Shown in pieces: positions 1-8,966 of a DNA stretch of 64,000 nt. The DNA comes from CALXQW01 sp031553045. GTDB lineage: Bacteria; Verrucomicrobiota; Verrucomicrobiia; Opitutales; Intestinicryptomonadaceae. The notes under the pieces were generated by a model. It was not told the DNA's origin. It made no database searches and saw nothing but the letters and a program-made list of their open reading frames with translations. Made by a program: the position numbers and the translations under genes. Location: positions 682,001-746,000 of the forward strand of contig JAVBLZ010000006.1 in assembly GCA_031553045.1 (NCBI GenBank). Reading direction: 5' to 3'. Position 1 is the first letter of the stretch. Each line of letters begins with the position of its first letter.

Positions 1-485
1 AGGAAGAACTCACTGAAAAAATTGACAGGTTTGCCTCGGCATCGTTGGAAGTCAAAAAACTCAGCGACAGGGTTGACTCTTTGGCATTGCAGCTTGACAC
101 AATCAAATCTGGCAACAACACAAAGATGGATAAATTTATGCGTGAGGTTGAATCTGCTATAAGTAAAATCGTATCTGGAATAAAAACAAATGCAGAAGCC
201 ATAGAGGCAAATAAAAAAGCCATTGAAGAACTTGCAAAAAGACAGGTTGCGGTAGCACCCGCACCAAAGCCTGAAGCCGCACAACCCGCAACATCTGAAA
301 CACCCGCCACAACGCCTCAAGAGCAAGGCGCAGAGGGTGAAACTGTACACGTTGTAAAGGCAGGAGACAGCTTTTCTAAAATTGCCGCACAATATAAAAT
401 AAGCGTAGAGCGTATTCAGCAGGCAAATCCTGGCGTTGAATCCAATAGGCTTCAGATAGGTCAAAAACTCAAGATTGTAAAATAG
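1..485 (+). CDS. LysM-domain protein, 5' end outside window
   Basis: The reading frame is already open at base 3, so the true start lies upstream; a TTG at 45 is internal to the open frame. About 160 residues are visible. The first half is a charged, heptad-like helical segment likely to form a coiled coil. A low-complexity Ala/Pro/Thr/Glu linker follows, then a C-terminal LysM module of about 45 residues (VHVVKAGDSFSKIA near its start, LQIGQKLKIV at its end). LysM modules bind GlcNAc-containing glycans, so a peptidoglycan-associated envelope role is likely. No signal peptide can be seen because the N-terminus is missing. It lies 3 bases upstream of the Nudix gene in an apparent operon. Confidence 0.85.
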   Translation, partial: EELTEKIDRFASASLEVKKLSDRVDSLALQLDTIKSGNNTKMDKFMREVESAISKIVSGIKTNAEAIEANKKAIEELAKRQVAVAPAPKPEAAQPATSETPATTPQEQGAEGETVHVVKAGDSFSKIAAQYKISVERIQQANPGVESNRLQIGQKLKIVK

Positions 486-488
486 TCT

Positions 489-1040
489 GTGGCAAACCAT
501 AAGCCAAAAATCTGGAAGTGCCTACGAGAAAAACTTCTCGTTGACTGCCGTATTTTCAAAATTTTTTCCAGAGAGTTTGCGCATCCAGATTCTCGCAAAG
601 GCACATTCTATACGATTAAAGCGCCGGACTGGGTGCAGATAATCCCCCTTACTCCTGAAAAAAAAGTTTTGATGGTAAATCAGTTCAGATTTGGCACGCA
701 GAAATTTTCATGGGAATTTCCAGGCGGCGTCATAGACGGCACTGAATCTGCGCTTAGCGCCGCCAAAAGAGAGCTTCTTGAAGAAACAGGCTACAAGCCA
801 AAACGTGTAATAAAACTTTCAAGTTTGGCGCCAAACCCCGCAATTATGAGCAACGCTTCCCACATATATCTTGCGCTAGACTGCCTGAAAGTTTCGGACA
901 CAAATTTTGACGCCAATGAAGAAATAGAAGTAAAGCTCTTTGAAGTTGAAGCTCTGCATAAAATGGTCTTGCAAGGCAAAATCAACCACGCAATAGCAAT
1001 AGACGCCCTTTACTTTTTAACACAATATTTATGCCGCTAA
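489..1040 (+). CDS. Nudix hydrolase (ADP-ribose pyrophosphatase-like)
   Basis: This 183-residue protein starts with GTG three bases after the preceding stop. Residues 80-102 carry an intact Nudix box, G-x5-E-x7-REL-x-EE-x-GY, which binds the catalytic Mg2+. The length, and the FRFGTQKFSWEFPGG lead-in, fit the ADP-ribose/NDP-sugar pyrophosphatase branch of the family rather than MutT. The substrate cannot be set from sequence. The 3' end overlaps the start of the next gene by ten bases, consistent with translational coupling in the 1-3269 operon. Confidence 0.85.
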   Translation: MANHKPKIWKCLREKLLVDCRIFKIFSREFAHPDSRKGTFYTIKAPDWVQIIPLTPEKKVLMVNQFRFGTQKFSWEFPGGVIDGTESALSAAKRELLEETGYKPKRVIKLSSLAPNPAIMSNASHIYLALDCLKVSDTNFDANEEIEVKLFEVEALHKMVLQGKINHAIAIDALYFLTQYLCR

Positions 1041-1402
1041 GTGAAGATACAGACGGCACTCTTTCCGCCTTTCGCAATCTTCCATATTTGCAAAGGAAGA
1101 TAAAAATAAGGCAGACCAAAGGCGTACCGATGAAAGTTGGCTTGATAGGTAAATTTGCGCTCAAAGAACTTCATCTTGATATAGACGGTCCAAGAGATGT
1201 CCTGCATACAAATTGGGTAAATATTGTTCCGCATGCGTACGTCCAAAAATCTACGCCAACAACTATAATTGCGGGTGTCTTGACAATAAGGGCGGAAAAC
1301 TCTGTAGTAAAGCAGCAGTTGCTTTTTGAAAAACAAGGCATATTGCAAAAGATACGCTCTTACCCCGCTTGCTCTGAAATCACAAAGATAAGAATTATAT
1401 GA
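1031..1402 (+). CDS. DUF721/DciA-like protein
   Basis: This is a 123-residue protein. The pattern W-x-x-I-V, then H, then a hydrophobic 'AGVLTIRAENSVVKQQLLF' strand-helix segment, resembles DUF721. That domain is found in DciA, the helicase-loader-like protein that interacts with DnaB in many bacteria lacking DnaC/DnaI. The N-terminal 40 residues are unassigned. It overlaps the Nudix stop by 10 bases and the following amidase start by an ATGA. The overlap pattern supports this frame over the antisense open frame covering nearly the same bases. A replication role is inferred from the family only. Confidence 0.6.
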   Translation: MPLSEDTDGTLSAFRNLPYLQRKIKIRQTKGVPMKVGLIGKFALKELHLDIDGPRDVLHTNWVNIVPHAYVQKSTPTTIIAGVLTIRAENSVVKQQLLFEKQGILQKIRSYPACSEITKIRII

Positions 1403-2187
1403 AAATTGCCGTAGCACAGATGCAAGTTACCACTTCCGATTTTTTGGGAAACCTCAAAAAGGCGGAAGAATTTGCAAAAAGAGCCTCGCTAGGCGGCGCA
1501 CAAATAGTCGTCTTTCCAGAGATGTTTCTTTGCGGATTCAATTATAGGAGCAATTCAAACTTCATAAAAAAACCCGCATTTGATATTGCAGAAGAACTCA
1601 AAAAAATTTCTCAAAAAAACAATATTTCCATATGCGGTACTGTGCCGTTTTCAGACAATATTGAAACTACGCCTCCCTACAACAGGATGCTTTTTATAGA
1701 TAAAGAAAATGTTGTAACTTATGACAAAGTGCACTTATTTTCTTTGTTTAATGAAAATAGACACATCTCCAAAGGCTCATCAATAGCGGTGTTTGAGGCA
1801 TTCGGTTACAAAATTGGCTTTGCAATTTGTTATGATTTGCGCTTTCCGGAACTTTTCAGAAAGCTTGCGGAAAAAGGCGCTGAACTTATCATAATTTCTT
1901 CCGCATGGCCTAAAGATAGGAAAGAACATTTTGAGATACTGTCTTGTGCAAGGGCAATAGAAAACCAGTGTTACATAGCCCTTGCAAACCAGTTTGGCAA
2001 AGAGGTTTTGGGGTTCAACACCATTGAGTATTTTGGCGGTTCCGCCGTGATAAACCCTTGGGGAGAATGTCTTGCAAAAGCGGCGGATGCGGAAGATTTA
2101 ATCTTTGCAGATTTAGACAAATCATACCTTAAAAAAATACGCTCAGAAATTTCAGTGATGAATGATAGGCGCTTAGACTTGTATTAA
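1399..2187 (+). CDS. nitrilase-family carbon-nitrogen hydrolase (omega-amidase-like)
   Basis: This 262-residue protein shows the complete nitrilase catalytic triad: Glu41 in FPEMFLCGFN, Lys110 in YDKVHLF and Cys144 in AICYDLRFPELFR. The YDLRFPE context is typical of the omega-amidase/YafV-like branch, which hydrolyses alpha-keto acid omega-amides. It is cytoplasmic, with no signal peptide. The start codon overlaps the upstream stop (ATGA), and the FabH-like gene begins two bases after its stop, so the three are probably co-transcribed. The exact amide substrate cannot be told. Confidence 0.85.
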   Translation: MKIAVAQMQVTTSDFLGNLKKAEEFAKRASLGGAQIVVFPEMFLCGFNYRSNSNFIKKPAFDIAEELKKISQKNNISICGTVPFSDNIETTPPYNRMLFIDKENVVTYDKVHLFSLFNENRHISKGSSIAVFEAFGYKIGFAICYDLRFPELFRKLAEKGAELIIISSAWPKDRKEHFEILSCARAIENQCYIALANQFGKEVLGFNTIEYFGGSAVINPWGECLAKAADAEDLIFADLDKSYLKKIRSEISVMNDRRLDLY

Positions 2188-2189
2188 TT

Positions 2190-3269
2190 TTGAAACCCGC
2201 AATCACAGCCCTAGCCTACGCCCTGCCTGAAAACCGCCTCACGCATTCCGAACTTTGCGAACGTTTCGGCAAATTGCAGATGGGCAAAGTCGCTGAAAGT
2301 TCAGGAATTTTTGAGCGCAGGATAGCCGACGCAAAAACTTGCGCCTCAGACCTTGCCTTTGAAGCCGCCGAACTACTTTTTAAAAACTCAAAAAAAGACA
2401 GAGCCAAAGTTGATCTCTTAATTTTCGCAACTCAAACGCCTGATTATCTTTTGCCAACCACCGCTTGTATTTTGCAGAAACGCCTTGGTCTTTCAAAAAA
2501 TATCGCCGCTTTCGACATCAATTTGGGCTGCACTCAGTTCACCTACGCTTTGGCGCAAGCGCACGCTTTGATAAAATCTGGTCTGGCAAAAAAAGCCTTG
2601 GTATTAAGTGCCGATACGATAACAAAAACAATCAATCCCAAAGATAGAAGCGCCGCTTCAATTTTTGGAGACGCCGCCGTAGCGGCATTGGTTGAAAATT
2701 CAGCCTCTGGCGGGTTTCAGGATTTTGTTTTTGGGACGGACGGCGGCGGGTATAAAGATTTAATATTGCCAACTTCCGGCTTCCGCAATCCGCCTGAGCC
2801 CGCAGATTTTATTGAATCTTCAGATGCCGACGGCAACATAAGAAGCAACGCAAATTTATATGTAAACGGCATAAAAGTTTTTTCTTTTGCATATAAAGTT
2901 TTATACAACAGCGTTTCAGAGCTGCTCAAAAAAAATTCTCTCGGCGTTGAAGATATAGACATGTTTATATTCCACCAAGCGGGGGAAAAAATAATCAAGT
3001 CCGCATCTGAGAGGCTTGGTATTCCAAACTCTAAAATCCATTTTAAACTGCACGATATTGGCAACTGCGGCGGCGCAAGTGTCGGCATTGCCCTTGCTGA
3101 CGCATACATGAATAACCGCATAAAGCCCGATATGAAAATAGTTTTATCCTCTTTCGGCGTGGGGCTTTCTTGGTGCGGAATACTTATGGATTTCTCAAAA
3201 GATTTTAAGGGCGCTTGGACACTTGCAGACTTTTCAAAATCTCCCCAACGCCCCGTTTCACAGGGTTAA
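2190..3269 (+). CDS. FabH-like 3-oxoacyl-ACP synthase III
   Basis: This is a 359-residue KAS III family condensing enzyme. The Cys-His-Asn triad is visible: Cys114 (DINLGCTQF), His262 (FIFHQAG) and Asn292 (GNCGGASVG). KAS III enzymes condense an acyl-CoA or acyl-ACP starter with malonyl-ACP. The start is a TTG two bases after the amidase stop; the first in-frame ATG is at residue 31 and would remove part of the conserved N-terminal strand. The 3' end overlaps the convergent ketosynthase fusion gene by 12 bases. Although co-oriented with housekeeping genes, its position suggests it primes chain synthesis for the cluster at 3258-16968. It could instead be the general fabH; the sequence does not decide. 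Confidence 0.85.
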   Translation: MKPAITALAYALPENRLTHSELCERFGKLQMGKVAESSGIFERRIADAKTCASDLAFEAAELLFKNSKKDRAKVDLLIFATQTPDYLLPTTACILQKRLGLSKNIAAFDINLGCTQFTYALAQAHALIKSGLAKKALVLSADTITKTINPKDRSAASIFGDAAVAALVENSASGGFQDFVFGTDGGGYKDLILPTSGFRNPPEPADFIESSDADGNIRSNANLYVNGIKVFSFAYKVLYNSVSELLKKNSLGVEDIDMFIFHQAGEKIIKSASERLGIPNSKIHFKLHDIGNCGGASVGIALADAYMNNRIKPDMKIVLSSFGVGLSWCGILMDFSKDFKGAWTLADFSKSPQRPVSQG

Positions 3270-5675
3270 AACGATGGCGTAATTGTTGCCCGCATTGCTG
3301 CTTGCAAGTGCAAGAATATTTTTGCCGCCGCTTTTTAACGATTGGTTTTGCGTTAAATTGCTTTTATCCGCCCACAGAGCTTCGCCGTTTGAGAGCGACT
3401 TCAAAACCGCTATCAAATTTATCAGGCTTGAAGATGTTTCAACAAAGCCCGTGTTCAAAGTACTTGTGGCAACTTTTGCCTGCGGAAAATATTTTTTTAT
3501 GATGCGCAAAATTTTATCGTCCTGTGCGTTTGCTTTAGGCGCAAATGAAACTATGTCTATATTTTCTGGCTTTAAATCAGAATCTTCCAGAGCTTTTAAA
3601 ATAGAGCGCTCCAAGGCAGATTCATTTAAAGAAGCGTCATAAAAATCTTCAGTATCGCTAAAAGCGCCATAACCCAAAACCTCAGCATAAATATGCGCAC
3701 CCCTGGCAAGTGCGCTTTCATAAGGCTCAATTAACACAGACGCCGCACCTTCGCCGTAAACACTTTTGAAATTGTCCTGATTAGATAATTTTAAATTTGC
3801 CGCAGCATCATCGGAATACAATAAACCCAACTTTGCATACATTCGCATTTGATGTTCAAAAATTTCATCCGCCCCCGCCGCCAAGGCGAAATCGGCAACA
3901 GACCTGTTTATAAGCCAAGTGCTGTATATCAAACTTTGCAAAGCGGAATCTGGACCAGATGTTAAAGTTATATTCGGACCTTTAATTTCCAAAGATTTAG
4001 ACACCCATCCCGCAGTAGAATTTGCGGTTACGTTTGAAAAACAAGCAAGGTCTCCACGCATATCGGGCGTCCCAAAAACGCCGCGCATATGGGCGTCATC
4101 GTCTGCGGCTGCGCTCACCGACATTGTTAAGGCGGCTTTCGTACTATTGTGTCTGTCTATACGCACTCCAGAATCTACCAGCGCCTCTCTGACCGCCATG
4201 GTCGCAAATGTAGAAATTGGGTTTAGCCCTGAAAAGTCTATACGCCTGTCTAACTTTGCGGTATCCGGTTTTGAAACCGCACCGCATAAAGACGTCCCAT
4301 TTTCATTGAAGGGGTATCTTTCAACTTTTTTTATGCCGCTTACACCTTGTTGTAATGATTCCAAAATTGCATTTACATTTGCGCCTATTGATGAAACCGC
4401 ACCAAGCCCCGTAACGACAATGCGCTTTTTTGCATCTTGTTTTGGCTTTGATTTGTAAGATTCTTTGGCTATCACCACGGCGGCATTGTTGCCCGCAAAA
4501 GCGTAGTTTGATGACAAAAATACATCGTAAGATTTTTCCAAAATCTTATTTGCAACAACGCACAATTCTTCACAGCCCTGCCTCGGAACAGTAAAGTGCA
4601 AAGTTGGCGGTATGAAAGATTCATTCATGGCAATCAGTTGCGTTGTGGCTTCCAGAATACCGGTTGCGCCCATGCAGTGCCCCATGAAAGATTTTGTAGA
4701 AGTTACGGGTATTTTTTCAGAGCCGCAAAATTTCAGTATCCCTTTTGCTTCAGCCCTATCGTTGGCAAGAGTGCCTGAGGCGTGCGCATTAATGCAGCCC
4801 AAATCTGAAACTGCAACCTGCGCATCTTCAATAGCCGCCTGCATCGTACGCCACACACCGTCCCCACGAGGATCTGGCTGAGTTGGATGATATGCGTCCG
4901 CAGTAGTTGCATGTCCGATAATTTTCCCAAAAATTTTTGCGTTTCTATTTTTTGCGACATCCGAACTTTCAATAAACCAAAACGCCGCACCTTCGCCAAT
5001 ATTCATGCCTACCGGCTCTGAAAATGGCGCAATTTTATTTGGCGAAACAACCTTTATTGCATTGAAACCCGCATAGTTTGATACCGCAACGGCATCCGCC
5101 CCGCCCACTAAAACTTTCTTGTATCTGCCAGATTCAATCAGACAAGCCGCCAATGTCAAAGCGGCGGTAGAGCCAGAGCAAGCCGTATTGACGACATAAA
5201 TTTCACCGCCAATTTTCAAAGCACAAGCAAGCGCCTTGCCTAATGAATAAAACTCGCTCTGAAAAGAAACTTCTCTTGTGAATTTTTCTGGTGCGCTGTA
5301 TTCAATTTCTGAAGAATTCATTGCGCCATTGCAGGTCGCCGCAACAATGGCGATATCTTCGTTTTTTCCGCCAGAATCATATTCGGCGTTTGAATTTTTT
5401 ATGCAAAGCCTGGCACTTGCTATTGCAAGACGCAAAAACGGATCAGTAAAAACTTGCAGCTCTTCATCACTCAGCACAGAAGCAAAATCAAAAGGCGAAT
5501 GTTCTGCGCAGAGTCGTGAAGCAAACTTTGAAACATCAATCTTGCCGGCTTTTTTAATGCCGTCCTCACATTTGTACAAAGACTGCAATATTTCTTCCAA
5601 GCTGTTGCCCACAGGCGATATAACACCTATTCCCGTGATTACAGGCGTTGCCGCTACATTAAATTTCGTCTGCAT
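3258..5675 (-). CDS. tandem ketosynthase fusion: active KS plus degenerate KS (CLF-like)
   Basis: This 805-residue protein contains two consecutive FabF-type thiolase-fold domains. The first (about 8-405) is catalytically complete: Cys166 in NTACSGS, His298 in NAHASGT, His333 in FMGHCMGATG. The second starts near residue 417 (KRIVVTGLGAVSSIG). It has lost the nucleophile (TSGPDSA near 572, Gly in place of Cys) and both His motifs (KANAQDD and NTGFVETSSS regions). This resembles a KS with its chain length factor in one chain, as in type II polyketide and aryl polyene heterodimers. It probably elongates ACP-bound chains. It overlaps the convergent fabH-like gene by 12 bases and lies at the distal end of a minus-strand operon. 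Confidence 0.85.
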   Translation of the reverse strand: MQTKFNVAATPVITGIGVISPVGNSLEEILQSLYKCEDGIKKAGKIDVSKFASRLCAEHSPFDFASVLSDEELQVFTDPFLRLAIASARLCIKNSNAEYDSGGKNEDIAIVAATCNGAMNSSEIEYSAPEKFTREVSFQSEFYSLGKALACALKIGGEIYVVNTACSGSTAALTLAACLIESGRYKKVLVGGADAVAVSNYAGFNAIKVVSPNKIAPFSEPVGMNIGEGAAFWFIESSDVAKNRNAKIFGKIIGHATTADAYHPTQPDPRGDGVWRTMQAAIEDAQVAVSDLGCINAHASGTLANDRAEAKGILKFCGSEKIPVTSTKSFMGHCMGATGILEATTQLIAMNESFIPPTLHFTVPRQGCEELCVVANKILEKSYDVFLSSNYAFAGNNAAVVIAKESYKSKPKQDAKKRIVVTGLGAVSSIGANVNAILESLQQGVSGIKKVERYPFNENGTSLCGAVSKPDTAKLDRRIDFSGLNPISTFATMAVREALVDSGVRIDRHNSTKAALTMSVSAAADDDAHMRGVFGTPDMRGDLACFSNVTANSTAGWVSKSLEIKGPNITLTSGPDSALQSLIYSTWLINRSVADFALAAGADEIFEHQMRMYAKLGLLYSDDAAANLKLSNQDNFKSVYGEGAASVLIEPYESALARGAHIYAEVLGYGAFSDTEDFYDASLNESALERSILKALEDSDLKPENIDIVSFAPKANAQDDKILRIIKKYFPQAKVATSTLNTGFVETSSSLINLIAVLKSLSNGEALWADKSNLTQNQSLKSGGKNILALASSNAGNNYAIVLTL

Positions 5676-5677
5676 AA

Positions 5678-6205
5678 TTAGTCTTCCAACAAATAAAGTT
5701 TTATATTATATTGTTCTGTCTTAATAAAAACGCTCTTGGGCAAGGTTTTGTTAAAAGCCTTTATGTGGGAATAATTTGAAAAATCTAAAGAATAACCTTC
5801 TTTATAAACTTTCAAGATTCGGTCTTGAGCATCATAAAGAATTTGGTAATCAGAATTGCCAACATCAAGACAAACCATGTTTTTAAAATCCCTTAAAACA
5901 TAACGCTTTGCCCAGTCTTCGCTGAAATTTGCACCAGTTTCAAGAGTAAGCAAAACTCCGTCTTTATCCAAAGAAATTTTAACCAAAGTACCCAGCGTAC
6001 TCTCCAAAAGCAGAAAATATTTGTCAGACTTAAATACGACTTTTGCACTGACAGGTATCTGCACGTCATCATAACTCAACACCCCTCGTTGAGTGTAAGA
6101 AATGGAATTGTAAACAGACTCAGTAGCTGACAAAAGCCCATGACCAAAGAAAAATAGCAAAATCAAATACGCAATTTTAATGCGGAATTTTTGAAAACTT
6201 CTCAT
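5678..6205 (-). CDS. exported protein, DUF3261-like, polyene-cluster type
   Basis: This 175-residue protein has an N-terminal hydrophobic segment (IAYLILLFFFGHGLL) that should act as a signal peptide or anchor. No clear lipobox is visible. The beta-rich remainder, with LGTLVKISLDKDGVLL and a RYVLRDFKN motif, resembles DUF3261 proteins, which commonly accompany LolA- and MMPL-containing aryl polyene clusters. A longer frame starts at 6262, but the ATG at 6205 is chosen because GAGGA sits at 6211-6215, five bases upstream; it also reduces overlap with the LolA-like gene to 29 bases. Its biochemical function is unknown. The family assignment rests on pattern and context. Confidence 0.55.
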   Translation of the reverse strand: MRSFQKFRIKIAYLILLFFFGHGLLSATESVYNSISYTQRGVLSYDDVQIPVSAKVVFKSDKYFLLLESTLGTLVKISLDKDGVLLTLETGANFSEDWAKRYVLRDFKNMVCLDVGNSDYQILYDAQDRILKVYKEGYSLDFSNYSHIKAFNKTLPKSVFIKTEQYNIKLYLLED

Positions 6206-6803
6206 AATTTTCCTCATCAAATGCGGTTTCAATATTTTGGACATTGGGAATGAAGCGCACAAACGTTATTGTTGTTGTGTCAGAAAGCGCATCGGTAATA
6301 ACCATTTTTTTTGGATGGGTAAAATCTTCGCTGGGCGTGATTTCTATGGACTTTATAAATTTTTTTGCGCGCTCATCTTTGGGCACTAAAATCAATTTCT
6401 GAGATTTTTCAAAAACTTCATAATCTTTATTTGCATCCGAAAAATTGCCCAATACAAGCGTTCTTATTTGTTCTATTATTTTTGCAAACGCCTCGGTATT
6501 TGCATCTGAAAGTTTTATCCATTTGCCCAATGTGAATTCAAATCTGAAAATTTTATCTCCCTTGCGCAAAAGTATAGACTTGAATGGTGATTCAACTTCC
6601 CAACGCACCCTGCCCTGTTTGTCGCAAACGATAATTCCTTTTGAGGCAACACTGCTTTCCATAAAAGAAATTTCTTTCACCTGTTCAAACTCCATATAAG
6701 CTGTTTCAAAGCTTTCCGCCGATTTTGAAAGTTTGTCCGCAATGCCTGAAGCCAACATAAATATGGGGCACGCAAACAAAATTTTTAACAAAGCTTTTTT
6801 CAT
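6177..6803 (-). CDS. LolA-like periplasmic lipid/lipoprotein carrier
   Basis: This 208-residue protein has a hydrophobic N-terminal signal peptide (ALLKILFACPIFMLASG). A LolA-type fold signature follows: FEQVKEI near 38, a SKGIIVCDKQGRVRWEVESP segment (strand plus RWE-x-x-xP), then strands with KWIKLSD. LolA family members shuttle acylated cargo across the periplasm. In polyene-type clusters a LolA paralogue is thought to carry the lipid product instead of general lipoproteins. The gene overlaps the preceding KS fusion by 4 bases (ATGA) and the following DUF3261-like gene, so co-translation is likely. A role as the housekeeping LolA cannot be excluded; lolC- and lolD-like genes are at 53644-55552. 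Confidence 0.75.
   Translation of the reverse strand: MKKALLKILFACPIFMLASGIADKLSKSAESFETAYMEFEQVKEISFMESSVASKGIIVCDKQGRVRWEVESPFKSILLRKGDKIFRFEFTLGKWIKLSDANTEAFAKIIEQIRTLVLGNFSDANKDYEVFEKSQKLILVPKDERAKKFIKSIEITPSEDFTHPKKMVITDALSDTTTITFVRFIPNVQNIETAFDEENYEKFSKIPH
6211..6215 (-). promoter_or_regulatory. ribosome binding site deciding the DUF3261-like start
   Basis: GAGGA on the minus strand lies five bases before the ATG whose first base is 6205. It lies inside the 3' end of the LolA-like gene and favours the 6205 start over the upstream ATGs at 6217 and 6262. Confidence 0.6.
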
Positions 6804-8965
6804 AGATTTTCAAATATCAAGAGAGATTTTGCACCGGTGCTGGCTATGTTATACGAGGCGCAAAGACCTTTCACACCCTTTGCCAAAGATACAATCATCG
6901 CCATTGAAGAATTTGAATAGTTGCCTCCCAAAATTTCCGTCAAATCTTGATAGTCCTTAATACTAAATGTTGTTTTGAGTGCATCAACATAATCCGACTT
7001 TTGGGGAATATTAAGATGTGAAGAAAGCCAAAGATTCACACTAGCAAAATCAATGCCGGATTTTTCAAAAGAACTTTTAAGCCATTCAAGCTCTGCATTG
7101 TGATTGCGCAATCCTCTTCCAAAATGAATTGCGCACAATTTTGACTTAGGCTCTAAACCTTCTATTTTAGGGGCAATAAAATATGCCGCACTAAGCTCTG
7201 TAAGCGGCTGATTACACTTTGCCTTGCCTTTTAAAAAGGCTTCAACAAAGTCCGTACACTCGTCGGCGGCACCAACTATAGCCATTTTGGATTTCCCAAA
7301 ATCAATATTACGCCACGCCTGCCAAAGCGCAGATTCAAATGAAATTTCCTTGGCTGAAACCACGCTGTTAAGCCCTTTGAAACCGCAATGTATAGATAAA
7401 ACCGAAGAAATTGCATTATGCACAGAATTGGTAAACGCCTGTGGCATAGGTTCGGATTCTTTTTTAAGAATGTTGTTTTTTGCAAACTTTTCAGTCTCAT
7501 CAACCATACCCAAACCAGAACCAATACAAACGCTTGCAATGCCAGAAGACAGCGTCTCTTGCGGAACATCCTTAAGCAAATCAAGCGCTGTTGAAAGTAT
7601 CATCTTCTGCAAATGCGCCCACTTGCGCTTTTTAAGAACGGGTATTTCCGGCAAAAGCTTTGATGAATCAAATAAAATTTTCCCGCCGTCTGAAATCTTT
7701 TCCAGCAATTCTTCATTTTTTGAATGCAAATACTTTGAAGCGTACATATAAAGTTCAGCCCTATTGTATTCTGCGCTTTTACTGGGGTTTTTGGTGATAA
7801 GCACACTTGCATTGTTGCCGCCAAAACCCAAAGAATTTGAAATTACATTTTCAATCTTTTTATCTTCAGAAACTTTCACGGGAGGAATATTTATTGACTC
7901 ATCCAAAACCTCCAACCCAGCATTGGGCAAGCTTTGCGAGGCATTCATCGCCATGATGGAAGATATAATATTCACAACGCCGCTAGCGCCCAATGTGTGC
8001 CCAAAATTTCTTTTTAAAGATGAATAATCAAACTTTTTATTGTTACAAAGCGCTTTAAATGCTTTGAATTCCGCAACGTCATTGCCTTGCGTGCCAGTGC
8101 CGTGGGCGGCAAAATAATCAATATCTTGCGCATCAAGATGGGCTTCCCGCAAAGCTTCTGTCATTGCCGATAAAACCCCTAAGGCTTCAGGATGCGGAGC
8201 TGTGGGATGATATGCGTCTGAAGTGCAACCCGTGCCTGAAACATACGCCAAGATATCCAAATTATTTTTTTGGGCAAGCACTTCAGAAGTGATTAACAAG
8301 ACACCTGCGCCCTCGCCCAGATTTATACCGTCCCTATTTTTGTCAAAGGGTTTGCATTTTGAGGCGGAAAGAAGCTGCAAAGAACCAAAGCCGCCAACGG
8401 TCATTCTTGAAAGTGAATCAACACCGCACACCACCGCCAAATCCAACTCTGCAGATTGTATAGCCATTTTTGCCGCATCAACGGCAAGACCCGAACTTGA
8501 ACATGCGGTAGAAAATGTCATGGACATTCCGCCAGACCTTATTTTTTTGGAGACAAATTCAGTAATGGTCGCCAATTCAAAGGTTTTTAGAATGTCCAGA
8601 TTATCGTTTTCACCTTCCCAAAATTTTGAGACTGCGTTTTCAATTTCAAAAATTCCGCCTATGCTTGTCCCCAGAAATACGCCGATTTTAGACTTTTCAA
8701 ATTTTGAAACGTCAAAGCCTTCCAAAGCGGAATCAAGTGCGGCAAAGAGTATTTGAACACACCTTGAGTAATGCCTGTAAGATGATTTTGTTGGAATGTT
8801 TTTTGCTACTGCAAAAAGCTTTTCCCTAAACCTTGGACTTTCAAAAAGTGTTTGTTTTGAAAGCGTGTCTTGCGAATTTTTGATGCATGAAAAAACATCC
8901 TGCAAAGAGCCTTCTACCCCGGAGCAAAGGCCCATCTTTACGATTACAGGACGCAATGAATCCAT
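6800..8965 (-). CDS. second tandem ketosynthase fusion: active KS plus degenerate half
   Basis: With the ATG at 8965 (one base after the ACP stop) the protein has 721 residues; an upstream TTG at 8998 is less likely because the KS fold starts at RPVIVKMG. The first half (1-395) is an intact FabF-type ketosynthase: Cys155 in STACSSSG, His288 in AAHGTGT and His323 in NFGHTLGASG. The second half (about 400-721) is ketosynthase-like in size and spacing, but no Cys or His catalytic motif is recognisable (for example IHCGFKGLNSV where the nucleophile elbow would be). It thus repeats the KS-CLF-like architecture of the gene at 3258-5675 with low similarity, suggesting a distinct elongation role. Confidence 0.8.
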   Translation of the reverse strand: MDSLRPVIVKMGLCSGVEGSLQDVFSCIKNSQDTLSKQTLFESPRFREKLFAVAKNIPTKSSYRHYSRCVQILFAALDSALEGFDVSKFEKSKIGVFLGTSIGGIFEIENAVSKFWEGENDNLDILKTFELATITEFVSKKIRSGGMSMTFSTACSSSGLAVDAAKMAIQSAELDLAVVCGVDSLSRMTVGGFGSLQLLSASKCKPFDKNRDGINLGEGAGVLLITSEVLAQKNNLDILAYVSGTGCTSDAYHPTAPHPEALGVLSAMTEALREAHLDAQDIDYFAAHGTGTQGNDVAEFKAFKALCNNKKFDYSSLKRNFGHTLGASGVVNIISSIMAMNASQSLPNAGLEVLDESINIPPVKVSEDKKIENVISNSLGFGGNNASVLITKNPSKSAEYNRAELYMYASKYLHSKNEELLEKISDGGKILFDSSKLLPEIPVLKKRKWAHLQKMILSTALDLLKDVPQETLSSGIASVCIGSGLGMVDETEKFAKNNILKKESEPMPQAFTNSVHNAISSVLSIHCGFKGLNSVVSAKEISFESALWQAWRNIDFGKSKMAIVGAADECTDFVEAFLKGKAKCNQPLTELSAAYFIAPKIEGLEPKSKLCAIHFGRGLRNHNAELEWLKSSFEKSGIDFASVNLWLSSHLNIPQKSDYVDALKTTFSIKDYQDLTEILGGNYSNSSMAMIVSLAKGVKGLCASYNIASTGAKSLLIFENL

Positions 8966-8966
8966 C

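Noticed and set aside
1037..1417. 126-residue minus-strand open frame across the DUF721-like gene
   Set aside because: It is antisense to a gene with clean operon overlaps at both ends and has no recognisable domain; treated as a shadow.
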